A stretch of 64,000 bases of DNA from Streptomyces sp. 2131.1 (GTDB lineage Bacteria; Actinomycetota; Actinomycetes; Streptomycetales; Streptomycetaceae): the NCBI RefSeq assembly GCF_900105515.1, contig NZ_FNSY01000001.1:5320001-5384000 (forward strand), read 5' to 3'. The position numbers and the translations under genes are program-made. The notes under the pieces are model-generated. The model did no database searches. It was not told where the DNA came from and saw nothing but the letters and a program-made list of their open reading frames with translations. Positions 39,103 through 46,972 of the stretch are shown piece by piece (positions within the stretch are counted from its first letter, which is position 1; each line of letters opens with the position of its first letter).

Positions 39103-39143
39103 TTGTCCTACCTCCCGCCCGGCAGGGTAGCGTCGACGCTGCC
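39103..39143 (+). promoter_or_regulatory. Candidate lgt promoter
   Basis: TTGTCC (39103-39108) and TAGCGT (39128-39133) resemble -35 and -10 boxes with a 19-base spacer. The ATG follows 10 bases after the -10, with no Shine-Dalgarno sequence. Confidence 0.45.
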
Positions 39144-40100
39144 ATGAACCTTGCCTACATTCCCAGCCCGTCGACCGGCGTGATCGATCTCGGACCGATC
39201 CCGCTCCGCGGCTACGCGTTCTGCATCATCATCGGTGTCTTCGTCGCCGTCTGGTTCGGCAACAAGCGCTGGGTCGCCCGAGGAGGCACCGCCGGCACCG
39301 TTGCCGACATCGCCGTCTGGGCCGTGCCCTTCGGGCTGGTCGGCGGCCGGCTCTACCACGTCATCACCGACTACCAGCTGTACTTCAGCGACGGTGAGGA
39401 CTGGGTCGACGCCTTCAAGATCTGGCAGGGCGGCCTCGGTATCTGGGGTGCGATCGCGCTGGGCGCGGTCGGTGCCTGGATCGGCTGCCGCCGCCGCGGG
39501 ATCCCGCTGCCCGCCTGGGCCGACGCCCTCGCCCCCGGCATCGCCCTCGCCCAGGCGTGCGGCCGCTGGGGCAACTGGTTCAACCAGGAGCTGTACGGCA
39601 AGGCGACGGACGTCCCCTGGGCGCTGAAGATCAGCGAGGGCCCGAACCGGGTCGCGGGCACCTACCACCCGACGTTCCTGTACGAGTCCCTGTGGTGCGT
39701 CGGCGTGGCGCTCCTGGTGGTCTGGGCCGACCGCCGCTTCAAGCTCGGGCACGGGCGGGCGTTCGCGCTGTACGTCGCGGCGTACTGCGCGGGCCGGGCG
39801 TGGATCGAGTACATGCGCGTCGACGAGGCCCACCACATCCTGGGCCTGCGGCTGAACGTGTGGACCGCGATCATCGTGTTCGTGCTGGCGGTGACGTACA
39901 TCGTGGTCTCGGCGAAGGTCCGGCCGGGGCGCGAGGAGATCGTCGAGCCGCAGGCGCCGGAGGCGCCGGAATCCTCGGACGAGGCGGACGAGGCCGAGGC
40001 GGACGAGCCGGAGGCCGCGGAGGCGGACACCGACGCGAAGCCGGACGCGGACGTGGATTCGCCGAAGGCGGACGGTACGGCCGAGGCCGCGAAGGGCTGA
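39144..40100 (+). CDS. lgt: Prolipoprotein diacylglyceryl transferase
   Basis: 318 residues with seven membrane spans. It transfers diacylglycerol from phosphatidylglycerol to the lipobox Cys of prolipoproteins. GGRLYHVITDY, the Lgt signature GRWGNWFNQELYG (about 140-152) and YHPTFLYESLW are present. The last 55 residues are a highly acidic Glu/Asp/Ala-rich cytoplasmic tail not needed for catalysis, common in actinobacterial Lgt. It is terminated by a hairpin 21 bases downstream. Confidence 0.96.
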   Translation: MNLAYIPSPSTGVIDLGPIPLRGYAFCIIIGVFVAVWFGNKRWVARGGTAGTVADIAVWAVPFGLVGGRLYHVITDYQLYFSDGEDWVDAFKIWQGGLGIWGAIALGAVGAWIGCRRRGIPLPAWADALAPGIALAQACGRWGNWFNQELYGKATDVPWALKISEGPNRVAGTYHPTFLYESLWCVGVALLVVWADRRFKLGHGRAFALYVAAYCAGRAWIEYMRVDEAHHILGLRLNVWTAIIVFVLAVTYIVVSAKVRPGREEIVEPQAPEAPESSDEADEAEADEPEAAEADTDAKPDADVDSPKADGTAEAAKG

Positions 40101-40120
40101 CGTCGCGCGCCAGCTGGGTG

Positions 40121-40149
40121 AGGGGCCGCCGAGATTCTCGGCGGCCCCT
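40121..40149 (+). terminator. Terminator after lgt
   Basis: A 12-bp stem with a GATTC loop, based on arms around 40121-40132 and 40138-40149, lies 21 bases after lgt. Confidence 0.8.
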
Positions 40150-40164
40150 TCGCCGTCGTCGGGT

Positions 40165-40270
40165 GTCCTCAATCGCCGGACGGGCTTGATGTGGCGCCCG
40201 CCGTCGAATCTGTCCCGTCGGCTGACGTGGGCGGTGCGGCGAAAATCCAGCCCGTCCGGCGATTGAGGAC
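40165..40270. repeat. Dispersed Streptomyces repeat, perfect inverted pair
   Basis: Arms 40165-40186 and 40249-40270 are exact 22-base inverted copies separated by 62 bases, between the convergent lgt and CitE-like genes. The core AGCCCGTCCGGCGATTGAGG also occurs (with TTTGAGG) at 12309-12331 and diverged at 60933-60953. Confidence 0.85.
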
Positions 40271-40294
40271 AAAGGGGTCAGGTGGAGTGCCGGC

Positions 40295-41107
40295 TCACCG
40301 CTTTCGTTCGGCCAGCGCCAGCGTCCGCCGCGCCTGCGCAACCACCGCCGCGTCGACGAAGCGGCCGTCCGGCAGGGCCTGGGCGCCCGTCTGGTCGCGG
40401 GCCGCTTCGATGATCTCCCAAGCGGCCTCGACCTCCTGCGGGGTCGGGCGGAAGGCGCGTTCGATCACCGGGAGCTGGCGGGGGTGGATCGCCGCCCGGC
40501 CCAGGAAACCCAGGGCGCGCCCGTGGGCGCAGGAGGACCAGAGGCCGTCCAGGTCCCGGACGTCCGCGAAGACGGACTGCGTCGGCGGGGCCAGTCCGGC
40601 CGCCCGGGCCGCGACCACCACCCGGCTGCGCGACCAGTCGAGCCCCGCGTCCTCCCGTACGCCGAGGTCGGCGCGGAGGTCCGCCTCGCCCAGGGCGATG
40701 GCGCGGACCTGGGGGTGGGCGGCGGCCACCGAGTACGCGTGCTCGATGCCGAGGGCCGACTCCAGCAGCGGGCAGAGGGCGACCCCGGGGGCCAGCGCCG
40801 CGACGTGGTGCACGGACGCGGCGTGGGTGATCTTCGGCAGCCGCAGCCCGCCGAGCCCCGGCAGCCCGGCCAGCGCCAGGACGTCCGCCTCGTCGTTGAC
40901 CCGCACATGCACCGGCGGCGCCGCGCCGGACGGCGGGTCGGACAGCAGCTCCACCGTCGCGGCGCGGGCGTACTCCTTGCGGTCGGGGGCGACCGCGTCC
41001 TCCAGGTCCACGATCACCACGTCCGCCCCCGAGGCGGCGGCCTTGCGCACGACGTCCGGCCGGTCCCCGGGCACGTACAGCAGGGTGAGGGGCGCCGCCG
41101 CGTTCAC
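40295..41107 (-). CDS. CitE/HpcH-type CoA-ester lyase
   Basis: 270 residues of the citrate-lyase-beta-like family (class II aldolase barrel with Mg). LLYVPGDRPDVVRKA and DVVIVDLEDAVAP begin it, RVNDEAD and LRLPKI follow, and LLESALGIEHA with ALGEADLRADLG supply the metal-binding Glu and Asp. GRAAIHPRQLPVIERAF is the conserved end. Relatives cleave or hydrolyse malyl-CoA, citramalyl-CoA or similar esters. The GTG overlaps the stop of the CoA-transferase gene, so the two are coupled. It is the last gene of the ADP-ribosylglycohydrolase operon. Confidence 0.85.
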   Translation of the reverse strand: MNAAAPLTLLYVPGDRPDVVRKAAASGADVVIVDLEDAVAPDRKEYARAATVELLSDPPSGAAPPVHVRVNDEADVLALAGLPGLGGLRLPKITHAASVHHVAALAPGVALCPLLESALGIEHAYSVAAAHPQVRAIALGEADLRADLGVREDAGLDWSRSRVVVAARAAGLAPPTQSVFADVRDLDGLWSSCAHGRALGFLGRAAIHPRQLPVIERAFRPTPQEVEAAWEIIEAARDQTGAQALPDGRFVDAAVVAQARRTLALAERKR

Positions 41108-42303
41108 AGCACCCGCTCCGCCCGCAGGGCCGAGATCTCGGGCCCGCTCAGCCCCAGCTCGGCGAGGATCTCCTCGGTGTCGGCGCCGTGCGGGCGCCCC
41201 GTCCAGCGGATCGCCCCCGGGGTCCGGGAGAGACGGAAGAGGACGTTCTGCATCCGCAGCGGGCCCAGCTCCGGATCGTCGACCTCGGTGACCGAGTCCA
41301 GCGCGCGGTACTGCGGGTCCTCCATGACGTCCCGGACGTCGTGGATGGGCGCGATGGCGGCCTCCGCCTTCTCGAACGCGGACAGGGCCTCATCCCGGGA
41401 GTGCCGGGCGATCCAGTGGCCGACGGCCTCGTCCAGCTCGTCGCTGTGCTCGGCGCGGGTGGAGCCCGAGGCGAACCACGGCTCGTCGATCAGGTCCGGC
41501 CGCCCGACCAGCCGCATCACCCGCTCCGCGACGGACTGCGCGGAGGTCGAGACGGCCACCCACTGCCCGTCCGAGGTGCGGTAGGTGTTGCGCGGGGCGT
41601 TGTTGCGCGACCGGTTCCCGGTGCGCGGCTGCACGTAACCCAGCTGGTCGTACCAGAGGGGCTGCGGGCCGAGCACGGTCAGGATCGGCTCGATGATCGC
41701 CATGTCGACGACCTGCCCCTCTCCGGTGCGGTCCCGGCCGGCCAGCGCGGCCATCACCGCGTACGCCGTGGCGAGCGCGGCGATCGAGTCGGCGAGCCCG
41801 AACGGCGGCAGGGTCGGCGGCCCGTCCGGCTCCCCGGTGATCGCCGCGAAGCCGCTCATCGCCTCGGCGAGCGTCCCGAAGCCGGGCCGGTGGGCGTACG
41901 GGCCGAACTGGCCGAAGCCCGTGACGCGTACCAGCACGAGCCGCGGGTTGACGGCGTGCAGCTCGTCGGGGCCGAGACCCCACCGCTCCAGCGTGCCCGG
42001 CCGGAAGTTCTCGATGATCACATCGGTGTCCGCAGCGAGCCGCAGGAGCAGATCGCGGCCCTCCGGGGCGGAGAGGTCGAGCGTCAGGTTGCGCTTGTTG
42101 CGGCCGAGGAGCTTCCACCACAGGCCGACGCCGTCCTTGGCGGGGCCGTGGCCCCGGGACGGGTCGGGGCGCGTCGGGTGCTCGACCTTGATCACCTCGG
42201 CGCCGAAGTCGCCGAGCATCGTCGCGCAGAGCGGGCCCGCGAAGAGCGTGGCGAGGTCGACGACCCGCAGTCCGGTCAGCGGCGGCGCCGCGGGGGCGCT
42301 CAC
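41104..42303 (-). CDS. Class III (CaiB/BaiF) CoA-transferase
   Basis: 399 residues. LRVVDLATLFAGPLCATMLGDFGAEVIKVE is the family N-terminal signature, ENFRPGTLERWGLG follows, and the catalytic Asp is in PFGLADSIAAL (about residue 170). It would move CoA between carboxylic acids. The start overlaps the stop of the ribokinase-family gene, and its stop overlaps the CoA-ester lyase start. The pairing suggests activation of an acid to a CoA ester followed by cleavage of that ester. The substrate is not evident. Confidence 0.9.
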   Translation of the reverse strand: MSAPAAPPLTGLRVVDLATLFAGPLCATMLGDFGAEVIKVEHPTRPDPSRGHGPAKDGVGLWWKLLGRNKRNLTLDLSAPEGRDLLLRLAADTDVIIENFRPGTLERWGLGPDELHAVNPRLVLVRVTGFGQFGPYAHRPGFGTLAEAMSGFAAITGEPDGPPTLPPFGLADSIAALATAYAVMAALAGRDRTGEGQVVDMAIIEPILTVLGPQPLWYDQLGYVQPRTGNRSRNNAPRNTYRTSDGQWVAVSTSAQSVAERVMRLVGRPDLIDEPWFASGSTRAEHSDELDEAVGHWIARHSRDEALSAFEKAEAAIAPIHDVRDVMEDPQYRALDSVTEVDDPELGPLRMQNVLFRLSRTPGAIRWTGRPHGADTEEILAELGLSGPEISALRAERVL

Positions 42304-43184
42304 GCGGCGTCGATTTCGCTGCGGTACGGCATGGAGACCGAGGCGCCCGGCTTCTGCACGCAGAGCGCGGCGGCGGCCGAGGCCCAGGCGATGGCCTGCG
42401 GGATCGGCCGCCGTTCGCCGAGCGCCACGGCGAGGGTGCCGACGAAGGTGTCCCCGGCGCCGGTGGTGTCGACGGCGGTGACGTCCGGGGCGGGGAAGTG
42501 GATGGTCCGGCTGCCCCGGGCCGCGTACAGGCAGCCCTTCGAACCGAGCGTGATGAGCACCGCCGGGACCTGTCCGAGCAGGATCTCCGCCGCGGCGTGC
42601 GGGTCGTCGTAGCCGGACAGTTCGGCCGCCTCGTGCTCGTTGGGGACCAGCAGGTCGACGTGGTCGAGGAGCTCGGAGGGCAGCTCCTGCACGGGAGAGG
42701 GGGTGAGCACGGTCCGTACGCCCTGGGCGTGGCCGGCCCGCGCGCCCTCGATCACGGCGGACATGGGCAGCTCCAGCTGGAGCAGCAGCAGGTCCGCCTC
42801 GGCGATGGCGGCCATCTCGCCCGGACCGAGCGCGGTCACGGTCCCGTTCGCGCCGGGGATGACCACGATCGCGTTGGAGCCCTTGGCGTCGACCACGATG
42901 TGCGCGGTGCCGCTGGGACCCTCGGCGGTGTGCAGCAGATCGGTGTCGACGCCGGAGTGCTCCAGGTTCTCCCGCATCCGTACGCCGTACTCGTCGTCGC
43001 CGACCGCGCCGATCATCAGCACGTCGCCGCCCGCGCGGGCGGCGGCCACGGCCTGGTTGGCGCCCTTGCCGCCGGGGATGGTGCGGAACTCCCGTCCGGT
43101 GACGGTCTGTCCGAGCTCCGGGGCCCGGTCGACGTAGGCCACCAGATCCATATTGGTGCTGCCGAGCACCGCGATCCTGGTCAT
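42300..43184 (-). CDS. Ribokinase-family (PfkB) carbohydrate kinase
   Basis: 294 residues, close to ribokinase in length and sequence. The N-terminal IAVLGSTNMDLVAYVDR, the substrate loop IPGGKGANQAVAAARAGG and the ATP and anion-hole motif DTTGAGDTFVGTLA (catalytic Asp in GAGD) are all present. It probably phosphorylates ribose or a related pentose or nucleoside. AGGAGG lies about 10 bases upstream of the ATG, whose ATGA overlaps the stop of the upstream hydrolase gene. In this operon it could phosphorylate a sugar released by the ADP-ribosylglycohydrolases. Confidence 0.9.
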   Translation of the reverse strand: MTRIAVLGSTNMDLVAYVDRAPELGQTVTGREFRTIPGGKGANQAVAAARAGGDVLMIGAVGDDEYGVRMRENLEHSGVDTDLLHTAEGPSGTAHIVVDAKGSNAIVVIPGANGTVTALGPGEMAAIAEADLLLLQLELPMSAVIEGARAGHAQGVRTVLTPSPVQELPSELLDHVDLLVPNEHEAAELSGYDDPHAAAEILLGQVPAVLITLGSKGCLYAARGSRTIHFPAPDVTAVDTTGAGDTFVGTLAVALGERRPIPQAIAWASAAAALCVQKPGASVSMPYRSEIDAA

Positions 43185-44560
43185 GGGCGGAGTGCCTCCT
43201 CGTGGGTGAGCCGGTGGGTCAGGTCGGCCAGCGTGTCGAAGCCGGTCCCGTCGAAGCCGGGGACGGACGTGGCGAGCCGGTTCTTCAGCGGGGTCGTCCA
43301 CCGCTCGGGCAGCGCGTCCGGCCGCCCGGCGAGCAGACCGGCGAGCGAACCGGCGGTCGCGCCGTTGGAGTCGGTGTCCCAGCCGCCGGACACCGCCTTG
43401 CAGACGGAGCCGGTGAAGTCGCCGTCGGCGTGGGTGAGGGCGGCGGCCAGCAGGGCCGCGTTGGGCAGCACATGCACCCAGTGATACCTGCCGTACGCCG
43501 CGTGCAACCGGTCGACGACCGTATCGAAGTCCCGTTCCTCGCGGGCCGCGGCGATGCCGTCGCGTACCGCGCGCGCGTACCTGGAGCGCGGCGGCACCAC
43601 GCGCAGGCCCGTGGCGAGGCAGCCGTGCACGTCGGTCTCGCCCGCGGCGGCCTCGGCCAGCGCCGCCGCCGTGAACATCGCGCCGTAGACGCCGTTCCCG
43701 GTGTGGGTGAGGACCGCGTCGCGGTACGCCTGCTCCGCCGCGCCGGCCGGGTCGTCGGGCCGGGTCCAGCCGTGCGCGTCGGCCCGGATCTGCGCGCCGA
43801 TCCACTCCCGGAACGGGTTGCGGCACCGGGCGGTGTCCGGCGGCTCGATGCCGTCGAGCAGATTGCGGTACGCGATGCGCTCGGCGGTGAACGTACGCCC
43901 CGCCGGGAGCTCGTCGAGCCACAGCCGGGCCAGGTCCGCGGTGGTGAACGAGGTGCCGTGCCGCTGGAGCAGCAGCAGGGCGAGCAGCGGGTGGTTGAGG
44001 TCGTCGTCCTCGGGCATCCCGTCGATGTTCTCGGCGAGCGAGGTGGACGCGGAGCGCCGGTTCCACGGGTAGGTGGCGGCCAGCGGAGCCGGCAGGCCCC
44101 GGGCGGTGAACCAGGTGTCCAGCGGCCAGTTGCCGGTGGCCCGGGCCAGGGCGCGGATGCCTTCCAGCGGCAGCTTCTCGACCGGTTTGCCCAGCAGACA
44201 GCCGGCGGCGCGGCCCAGCCAGGCCGCGTGCAGCCGCTCCCGGCCGGCCGGCCGTACGCGCCGGGCGTGAGGCCACTGCGGGCAGGCGGCCCTGATCGCG
44301 TCCAGGCCGTCCGGCTCGTCGGCGGCCAGCGGGGACTCCAGCAGGGCGAGTTCGTCGAGCAGCCGTTCGGCGACCGCGCGCAGGCCGGGCGGGGCACCGG
44401 GGGCGGAGGCGCCGGCGCGCTCCGGGGCTGGGGAGCCGCCGGCCTCGTACCAGCGGCGGGCGAGAGCGCGCGCGTCGCGGCCGTCCTCGCCGGCCTGCCG
44501 CAGCTCGTGGCCCACCAGGTCCTCCGGCTGCACCCAGGTCACGCGCACCTCTGCGGTCAC
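43181..44560 (-). CDS. ADP-ribosylglycohydrolase family protein, paralogue 1
   Basis: 459 residues. Beyond a 105-residue N-terminal extension, the hydrolase fold begins at AAWLGRAAGCLLGKPVEKL. The usual GDALG is GCLLG, but MPEDDDLNHPLLAL and the C-terminal SGGWDTDSNGATAGSLAG keep acidic residues fit for a binuclear Mg site. Family enzymes remove ADP-ribose from proteins or small molecules. The GTG overlaps the stop of paralogue 2. It differs enough from the other three that its substrate may differ. Confidence 0.85.
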   Translation of the reverse strand: MTAEVRVTWVQPEDLVGHELRQAGEDGRDARALARRWYEAGGSPAPERAGASAPGAPPGLRAVAERLLDELALLESPLAADEPDGLDAIRAACPQWPHARRVRPAGRERLHAAWLGRAAGCLLGKPVEKLPLEGIRALARATGNWPLDTWFTARGLPAPLAATYPWNRRSASTSLAENIDGMPEDDDLNHPLLALLLLQRHGTSFTTADLARLWLDELPAGRTFTAERIAYRNLLDGIEPPDTARCRNPFREWIGAQIRADAHGWTRPDDPAGAAEQAYRDAVLTHTGNGVYGAMFTAAALAEAAAGETDVHGCLATGLRVVPPRSRYARAVRDGIAAAREERDFDTVVDRLHAAYGRYHWVHVLPNAALLAAALTHADGDFTGSVCKAVSGGWDTDSNGATAGSLAGLLAGRPDALPERWTTPLKNRLATSVPGFDGTGFDTLADLTHRLTHEEALRP

Positions 44561-45789
44561 GGGGTGCCCGCCAGCGTCGCGAAGGCGGCCTCGTGGGCGC
44601 GGCGGCGGGCGGTGTCCCGGGCGAACACCTCGCGGGCCACCTCCGCCAGCGTCCGGGCCGGGGCGCGCAGATCGAGGCGGCTGGCCTCTGCGACCGTGGC
44701 CGCCCAGTCCGCGGGGACGGCCCGCTCGCCGTGGAGCGCGCCCGCGAGCGCGCCGCTCATGGTGGCGATCGAGTCGCAGTCGCGGCCGTAGTTGACCGAG
44801 CCGAGCACCGCCTGCCGGTAGTCCCCTCCGGCCACGAGCAGCATGCCGAGCGCGACGGGCAGCTCCTCGATGGCGTGCAGCCGGGACGGGCGGCGGGCAC
44901 CGAGCGAGGGGGCGCGGTAGTCGGGGCCGACGGTGTCGAAGGGAGCGACGGCCTCGCGCAGCGGGGCGATCGCGGCCTCGAAGTCCTGGTGGCGGGCGGC
45001 GGTTTCGCAGACGGCCTCGATGGCGGAGCGGGTGCCGTCCTTGGCGAGGGACAGGCACGCCTCGACGACCGACGCGGGGGTCGCCCCGGGCGCGCAGGCG
45101 GCGGCGACGCCCGCCGCGAAGACGCCTGCCGCCTCCCTGCCGTAACTCGACTGATGGGCTCCCGCGACGTCGATCGCCTCGGCGTACGCCGCCCCCGGGT
45201 GGGCGGCGTTGACCAGACCGACCGGGGCCATGTACATCGCCGCCCCGCAGTTGACGATGTTCCCGGCGCCCGCCTCGCGCGGGTCGACGTGGCCGTAGTG
45301 CAGCCGGGCGACGATCCACTTCTCCGCCAGGAAGACCCGCTGGAGCGGCAGCGCCTCCGCCTCCAGCTCCGGAATCCAGCGCGGCTCGCCGATCATCTCC
45401 GGTACGAGGTGGTCGGCGACCGCGTACGCGTCGAGGTGGCCGCGCACCTTCCCGTACACCCGGACCAGCGCGTGGGTCATCAGGGTGTCGTCTGTGACGT
45501 GCCCATCTCCCTTGTGGTACGGGGCGATCGGGCGGGCGGTCCGCCAGTCGTCGCCGTCCCAGGGGCCGACGATCCCGGTGACCCCGCCCCCGTGGCGGGC
45601 CGCGATCTGCTCCGGTGAGCGGCCCTCGACCGGGCCGCCCAGCGCGTCGCCGACCGCGGCGCCGACGAGGGCGCCCGCGATCCGGTCATCGAGCGTGGGC
45701 GTCGTGGCTGTCGTGGGGGAGAGGGACGCCGCGGCTGTCGTGGGGGAGGAGGGGGACGTCGTGGGCGCCAGGGGCACGGTGGAGGTCAT
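44557..45789 (-). CDS. ADP-ribosylglycohydrolase family protein, paralogue 2
   Basis: 410 residues, the most canonical of the four. GALVGAAVGDALGGPVEG, HVTDDTLMTHAL and NYGRDCDSIATMSGALAG provide the metal-binding Asp and Thr residues of the DraG/ADPRH fold. A low-complexity Thr/Ser/Pro-rich N-terminus (about 30 residues) is encoded by tandem DNA repeats that also encode the tail of paralogue 3 in another frame. GTG at 45804 would add five residues. It is in the middle of the operon and its stop overlaps paralogue 1. Confidence 0.87.
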   Translation of the reverse strand: MTSTVPLAPTTSPSSPTTAAASLSPTTATTPTLDDRIAGALVGAAVGDALGGPVEGRSPEQIAARHGGGVTGIVGPWDGDDWRTARPIAPYHKGDGHVTDDTLMTHALVRVYGKVRGHLDAYAVADHLVPEMIGEPRWIPELEAEALPLQRVFLAEKWIVARLHYGHVDPREAGAGNIVNCGAAMYMAPVGLVNAAHPGAAYAEAIDVAGAHQSSYGREAAGVFAAGVAAACAPGATPASVVEACLSLAKDGTRSAIEAVCETAARHQDFEAAIAPLREAVAPFDTVGPDYRAPSLGARRPSRLHAIEELPVALGMLLVAGGDYRQAVLGSVNYGRDCDSIATMSGALAGALHGERAVPADWAATVAEASRLDLRAPARTLAEVAREVFARDTARRRAHEAAFATLAGTP

Positions 45790-46972
45790 GTCCGAATTGT
45801 CCACCCCGGGACGCCGGTTCCGTGGCTGCCAGCAGCCCGGCGAGTTCGATCAGATCCGTGCCCGCGAGGCGGGGCAGCGCGCAGCCCGCCAGCGTCCGGC
45901 AGGTCTCCCGCCAGCCGTCGGGCACGGAGGCGATCGAGCCCAGCGCCCCGGTCAGCGCCCCGGCCAGGGCGGGCGCCGAGTCCGCGACCCGGGACAGGCA
46001 GGCCGCCGCGGGCACGGCCTGCGCGATGTCGCCCCGGGAGGCGGTGGCCAGCGCGAGGGCGACCGGTACGGTCTCGGCGGCGGCGATCCCGTAGCTGTAG
46101 ACGTGGTCCACGATCTGGTGCTCCAGGACCGGTACCAGGGCGAATGCGCCGGCCCGCTCCCCGGCGAACTCCCGGGCGATCCGGACCGCGTGGGCCGCGT
46201 TGCGGGCGATCTCGGTGCCGTCGGGAAGCTGGGCGAGCGCGGCGTTCACCGCCGCGTCGACGTCCGCCCCGCCGAGCGCCTCGGCACTCGCGGCGGCCAT
46301 CGCCCGCGCCCCGTGCACCCCGTCGCCGTCCTGGGTGAAGCGCGCGTCGTACTCCGCGAGGTCCGCCGCCGCGCCGGGGTCGCCGGGGTGGACGACCGCC
46401 AGCACGGCCGCCCGTACGCACGCCGCGTCGTCGAAGTAGTGCGGGTTGTCGTGGCCGGTGGCGGGCGGCCGGAGCCCGGCGGCGAGGTTGCCGAGCCCGG
46501 CCCGCACCGAGATGCGGGCCCGCAGCGGCAGCACCGCCGCCTCCACCTCGGGCGCGCGGGCCGCGGCGGCGGCGACCTCGGCGGCCAGCGCGTTCCAGGC
46601 CCCGGCCACGGCGGCCCGTACCCGTCCGTCGACGTCGTCCGGGCCGAGCCGGGGCTGTCCGGGTGCGGAGCCCGCGGCGGCCCGCCCCTGCCCCGGTCCG
46701 GCCGCCGCCAGCACCGTCCCCGCCGCGAACGCCGCCCACTCCGCGTCGTCGGACGGGCCGAGCCGCAGCGGCTCGGGCGGCTGGTTGAGCGCGATGGGCA
46801 CGGGGAGGGTGGTCGTCGCGTTCTGCTCGGCGAAGGTGTCCAGCTCGCGGGTCAGGCGCCGGGTCCACTCCGGCATCCGCGCCGCCCGGTGCCGGGCCGC
46901 GGGCCACCCCGCGGCGTCCCCGGAGGCCAGCCCGATGAGCAGCCCCTCGACGCGGGCACGCCGGCCGCTCAC
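45686..46972 (-). CDS. ADP-ribosylglycohydrolase family protein, paralogue 3 (degenerate metal site)
   Basis: 428 residues. It begins VEGLLIGLASGDAAGWPA and keeps SDDAEWAAFAAG, but the C-terminal motif reads SRVADSAPALAGALTGALG, so Val stands at the first Asp of the usual GRDADT. One metal ligand therefore appears lost and the protein may be inactive or altered in specificity. Its 3' end overlaps paralogue 2 by about 104 bases in a different frame, through a repeat-encoded tail containing LLPHDSRGVPLPHDSHDAH. The GTG overlaps the stop of paralogue 4. Confidence 0.8.
   Translation of the reverse strand: MSGRRARVEGLLIGLASGDAAGWPAARHRAARMPEWTRRLTRELDTFAEQNATTTLPVPIALNQPPEPLRLGPSDDAEWAAFAAGTVLAAAGPGQGRAAAGSAPGQPRLGPDDVDGRVRAAVAGAWNALAAEVAAAAARAPEVEAAVLPLRARISVRAGLGNLAAGLRPPATGHDNPHYFDDAACVRAAVLAVVHPGDPGAAADLAEYDARFTQDGDGVHGARAMAAASAEALGGADVDAAVNAALAQLPDGTEIARNAAHAVRIAREFAGERAGAFALVPVLEHQIVDHVYSYGIAAAETVPVALALATASRGDIAQAVPAAACLSRVADSAPALAGALTGALGSIASVPDGWRETCRTLAGCALPRLAGTDLIELAGLLAATEPASRGGQFGHDLHRAPGAHDVPLLPHDSRGVPLPHDSHDAHAR
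45706..45747. repeat. 27-base-period tandem repeat in overlapping coding ends
   Basis: GGCTGTCGTGGGGGA occurs at 45706-45720 and again at 45733-45747. It lies where paralogues 3 and 2 overlap, so the repeat extends the tail of one protein and the N-terminus of the other in different frames. Confidence 0.75.

Noticed and set aside
40121-40270. CRISPR array
   Set aside because: The repeats are inverted, only two copies lie together, and there are no spacers or cas genes.
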